A stretch of DNA of 23,671 nucleotides, from assembly GCA_003149735.1 (NCBI GenBank), contig QANA01000079.1, forward strand, positions 1-23,671. Reading direction: 5' to 3'. A program made the translations under genes and the position numbers. This document shows, in pieces, positions 20,873 through 23,671 of this stretch (positions within the stretch are counted from its first letter, which is position 1; the number at the start of each line of letters is the position of its first letter). The DNA comes from Clostridiales bacterium. Lineage in GTDB: Bacteria > Bacillota_A > Clostridia > Christensenellales > Christensenellaceae. A model generated the notes under the pieces. The model worked only from the letters and a program-made list of their open reading frames with translations, had not been told where the DNA came from and did no database searches.

Positions 20873-23311
20873 ATGGATGCACAGGAAAAAAGCCAAGTGG
20901 AAACATGGCAGGTGCCAGATCAAGTGTATGGGCTTTCGGAGCAGGAGGCAAAATGCCGGGCAGAGGCTGGATTCAGCAATGCAGATGCAGAAGTAAAAGC
21001 AAAGTCCATTTCGGCTATTATCAGTGAAAATGTATTTACACTGTTTAATTTGCTGAATTTCGTACTGGGATTTATTGTATTGCTGGCAGGCGCATATCAG
21101 AATGCTCTTTTTTTGATTGTTGTATTGTTTAATCTTTCGATTGGCATTGTAAATCAGATCAGATCCAAAAAAGCGGTGGAGAAACTCTCGTTGCTTTCTA
21201 AAGTAAAGGTAAGCGTATTGCGGGATGGCAGGGTAGTTTCTGTGGATTTCAGTGAAGTTGTGTTGCACGATATCCTCTTGCTGGAAGCAGGAAATCAAAT
21301 TCCGGCAGATTGCAGGGTGATTCAGGGAAATTGTGAAGTGGATGAGACGTTGCTGACGGGGGAAGCTGATTCTGTATACAAGAAAATCGGCGATACTCTT
21401 TTTTCCGGAAGTTATGTGATTTCTGGAAAATGCCGTGCAATGGCAATACAGGTGGGAAAAGAAAGTTATGCAGCGAAAGTAGTGAACGACTCTCGCAAGA
21501 TGGGAAAAGTGAATTCAAAAATATTGAACTCACTGAATGGCGTGATTAAATTTCTGACGGTATTTATTGTGATCATTGGGGGTATGCTGTTTGCGAAAGA
21601 ATATTTCTGGCTGAAAGAAGGCGGCAAGGATGCATTGCTGTCCACTACGGCTGCTGTAATCGGTATGATCCCGGAAGGAATGATTTTACTGACCAATGTC
21701 GCCCTGACAATGGGGGTGATGAAACTGGCGCAGCAAAATACTCTGGTGCAGGAAATGTACTCTATTGAGACTCTGGCCAGAGTTGATATGCTGTGCATTG
21801 ATAAGACGGGCACGATTACAGATGGCAGCATCTGTTTGAGCGAGATAATTCCTTTTTTATATGATGTGCAGGAAATTCGTTCTTTGCTGGGAAAAACAAT
21901 GGCAGCAATCGGAGACGAAAATGTGACTGCACAGGCAATTCGACGGGAAATTGCGGTGCCGGAAAAAGTACCGGCATGTATCGGAAAAGCCAATTTCTCT
22001 CCGATTCGGAAATGGAGCGCCGCAACGTTTGCCGAAGAAGGTACTTATGTTTTAGGGGCACCTGAAGTTCTGAAAGCAGATTGTGGATTGTCTGACGAGC
22101 ATAATGCGCATATTGCGCAGCTGCAGGAACAGGGTAAGCGGGTACTTGTATTTGCAAAAGGCATTCAACCTCTTGTACAAGACGAGGAAAAAGGATTTTC
22201 TTATGGGAAAGAAAAACTGGAACCTTTGGCAATTCTATGTTTTGCAGAAAATATCCGCAAAGAGGCAAAGGAAATTTTTTCCTATATGCGTCAGAATGGG
22301 ATCAAAGTAAAAATTATATCCGGGGACAGCGGAAAGACGGTATATGCAATTGCCCGAGCAGCGGGAGCAGAATGTGCAGGTGGCTATATTGATGTATTTG
22401 ATATGGATCAAAAGGCTTTGGAACAGGCAGTTGAGCACTATTCTGTCTTTGGCCGTGTGACACCTCAACAGAAAAAACAGATTGTCCATTATTTGAAAAC
22501 CCATGGGAAAACAGTAGCGATGACAGGAGACGGGGTAAATGACGTCCCTGCTCTAAAAGAGGCGGATTGCAGTATTACTTTGCGTACAGGGAGCGATGCG
22601 GCGAGAACGATTTCTCAGATCGTATTGATGGATTCCAATTTGTATTCGATTTATAATACGATTTTGGAAGGCAACCGGGTTATTAACAATATACAACGTT
22701 CAGCCTCGCTATTTCTAATTAAAACCGTTTTTTCCTGTTTGCTTTCTTTGCTGTTCATGCTGTTGCCGCTTTCCTATCCGTTTTTTCCGGTACAGCTCAC
22801 TTTGGTAAGTTCCCTTTGTATCGGGATACCTTCTTTTTTGCTGAGTTTTCAGAAAAGTTATGGGCATATCGATGAAGATTTTTTTGGGCCTGTATTGAAA
22901 AATGCATTTCCGGGAGGTCTTTGTATCGTTTTATATGTATTGATTTTCTGCATATTGGGAAAAATTTTGCATTGGCAAGAGGGAAAAATAGCCATGTTGT
23001 GTACAATGGCTGCGGGTATTTCGGCTTTTTACGTACTGTTTAAAGTAATGAGGCCATTTAATCTGTGGAAAGGGCTTGTTTATGCAGGATTGATGACTGC
23101 GTTTGGAGTGGCGGCTATTCTTTTTAAAGATCTCTTCTTTTTTGACCGGATATCTTGGGAGATTGCTGCGTGGGGAATGGGAATGCTGGCTTTGTTATGG
23201 CCTGTAAATAGACTGTTTGCTAAAGTGACGGATTGGGTTTTGGAAAAAATACGGATCTGGAGAGCGAACAAGCAGGCAGGAATTCCTGATGATGTGTCGA
23301 ATATATATTAA
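20873..23311 (+). CDS. P-type cation-translocating ATPase (ion unknown)
   Basis: The 812-residue protein couples ATP hydrolysis to ion transport across the membrane. Two N-terminal helices (about 50-92) precede the actuator domain with TGE (162-164). Helix M4 contains GMIPEGMILL, whose PEG pattern suggests a non-heavy-metal pump. The phosphorylated Asp310 sits in CIDKTGTIT, followed by the nucleotide domain and hinge GDGVNDVPALKEADCSI (552-568), then about six C-terminal helices. There is no N-terminal metal-binding domain or CPC motif. It resembles the Exp7-like and related Firmicutes P-type ATPases. Calcium, magnesium or another ion is possible, and I would not choose. The ATG at 20873 is preferred because an upstream ATG at 20804 would span the ftsZ terminator. 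No clear promoter was found, so readthrough from ftsZ may contribute. Confidence 0.92.
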   Translation: MDAQEKSQVETWQVPDQVYGLSEQEAKCRAEAGFSNADAEVKAKSISAIISENVFTLFNLLNFVLGFIVLLAGAYQNALFLIVVLFNLSIGIVNQIRSKKAVEKLSLLSKVKVSVLRDGRVVSVDFSEVVLHDILLLEAGNQIPADCRVIQGNCEVDETLLTGEADSVYKKIGDTLFSGSYVISGKCRAMAIQVGKESYAAKVVNDSRKMGKVNSKILNSLNGVIKFLTVFIVIIGGMLFAKEYFWLKEGGKDALLSTTAAVIGMIPEGMILLTNVALTMGVMKLAQQNTLVQEMYSIETLARVDMLCIDKTGTITDGSICLSEIIPFLYDVQEIRSLLGKTMAAIGDENVTAQAIRREIAVPEKVPACIGKANFSPIRKWSAATFAEEGTYVLGAPEVLKADCGLSDEHNAHIAQLQEQGKRVLVFAKGIQPLVQDEEKGFSYGKEKLEPLAILCFAENIRKEAKEIFSYMRQNGIKVKIISGDSGKTVYAIARAAGAECAGGYIDVFDMDQKALEQAVEHYSVFGRVTPQQKKQIVHYLKTHGKTVAMTGDGVNDVPALKEADCSITLRTGSDAARTISQIVLMDSNLYSIYNTILEGNRVINNIQRSASLFLIKTVFSCLLSLLFMLLPLSYPFFPVQLTLVSSLCIGIPSFLLSFQKSYGHIDEDFFGPVLKNAFPGGLCIVLYVLIFCILGKILHWQEGKIAMLCTMAAGISAFYVLFKVMRPFNLWKGLVYAGLMTAFGVAAILFKDLFFFDRISWEIAAWGMGMLALLWPVNRLFAKVTDWVLEKIRIWRANKQAGIPDDVSNIY

Positions 23312-23351
23312 TATATACAATATTTTTTCAAAAAGAGAAAGGATGAGAAAG

Positions 23352-23671
23352 ATGAAGATACAGTATGCAATTGATAATGCATTGGGAGATGGAATCCGGA
23401 TTGCCAATTTGATACGGGAATATGTGGAGATTATTGAGATTGGTGATGGGGTATTGCTTCGAGAGTCTTTGAAAGCTATTTCATTGATGAAACAGATTTT
23501 TCCGGAAAAAAAGATTTTGGCAGACCTGAAGATTATGGATGGCGGATATTCCATGGGCAAAGAGGCTTTTGAACTTGGCGCCGATATTGTGACTGTTTGC
23601 GCTGCCGCAGATCCGGATTGTTCTTTGGGATTGGTGCGAGCAGCCAAAGAAGCAGGAAAAGAATCCTGGAT
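23352..23671 (+). CDS. Orotidine-5'-phosphate-decarboxylase-superfamily enzyme, 3-hexulose-6-phosphate synthase-like (partial)
   Basis: The first 106 residues are visible, and the window ends before the stop. They have the DxKxxD-type motif of this superfamily (LADLKIMDGGY), followed by GADIVTVCAAAD and LVRAAKEAGK, as in hexulose-6-phosphate synthase and 3-keto-L-gulonate-6-phosphate decarboxylase (UlaD). These two activities are hard to separate by sequence, and full proteins are about 210 residues. The first condenses formaldehyde with ribulose 5-phosphate, and the second acts in ascorbate use. The ATG at 23352 follows AAAGG with nine-base spacing. It is 40 bases after the ATPase gene, and downstream genes would help decide its pathway. 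Confidence 0.78.
   Translation, partial: MKIQYAIDNALGDGIRIANLIREYVEIIEIGDGVLLRESLKAISLMKQIFPEKKILADLKIMDGGYSMGKEAFELGADIVTVCAAADPDCSLGLVRAAKEAGKESW

Noticed and set aside
23302..23317. TATATATTAATATATA palindrome after the P-type ATPase gene
   Set aside because: It is a 16-base palindrome followed by a T-run, but it is all A and T, so a hairpin would be weak. I do not call it a terminator.

Overview
The window is chromosomal DNA of a spore-forming member of the Bacillota, most likely class Clostridia. Pointers are the germination protease Gpr and SpoIIP, strong AGGAGG-type ribosome binding sites, moderately low GC, sigma-A promoters with 17-base spacers, and rho-independent terminators after many transcription units. 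The family cannot be fixed from the sequence alone. I saw no tRNA, rRNA, CRISPR array, insertion sequence or prophage.

Left end (1-4311): bases 1-337 are a direct repeat of 2905-3241, the middle of spoIIP, with one mismatch. They are fused in frame to the 3' three quarters of holA (338-1085). Then come rpsT (minus strand), gpr, intact spoIIP and murI. This is what a tandem duplication of a 2904-bp unit (338-3241) would leave, with the window starting inside the left copy. A contig-end assembly error would look the same.

Centre-left (4348-6868): an orphan anti-sigma-like zinc-finger membrane protein, an AGCS sodium:amino-acid symporter (minus strand), and a lone MazF/EndoA-type toxin with its own promoter and terminator.

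Centre (6990-12186): a six-gene operon, tsaE-tsaB-rimI-alpha/beta hydrolase-membrane-anchored Mur ligase-ddl. Four junctions are coupled by 4-base overlaps or near-abutting genes, and the operon ends in a strong terminator. It links tRNA t6A modification and ribosomal protein acetylation to D-Ala-D-Ala and peptidoglycan precursor synthesis.

Centre-right (12219-17786): a small membrane-anchored protein of unknown function, an Amidase_3-type enzyme with an altered first zinc motif, and a marR-ABC-ABC operon. The operon encodes a heterodimeric exporter with one degenerate ATP site, and has a strong promoter with a palindrome at the predicted transcription start.

Right (17799-23671): a minus-strand operon (DUF1294 membrane protein, ComEC-like metallo-beta-lactamase lipoprotein, DUF3006 protein) that may begin with a leaderless message. 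It is followed by ftsZ with its own promoter and terminator, a P-type cation ATPase, and the start of an OMP-decarboxylase-superfamily gene (hexulose-phosphate synthase-like) cut by the window end.

Most of the window is housekeeping. The items most worth a second look are the spoIIP-holA junction, the membrane-embedded Mur ligase operon, the amidase variant, the possible leaderless DUF1294 message and the marR operator. No intergenic stretch exceeds about 300 bases.
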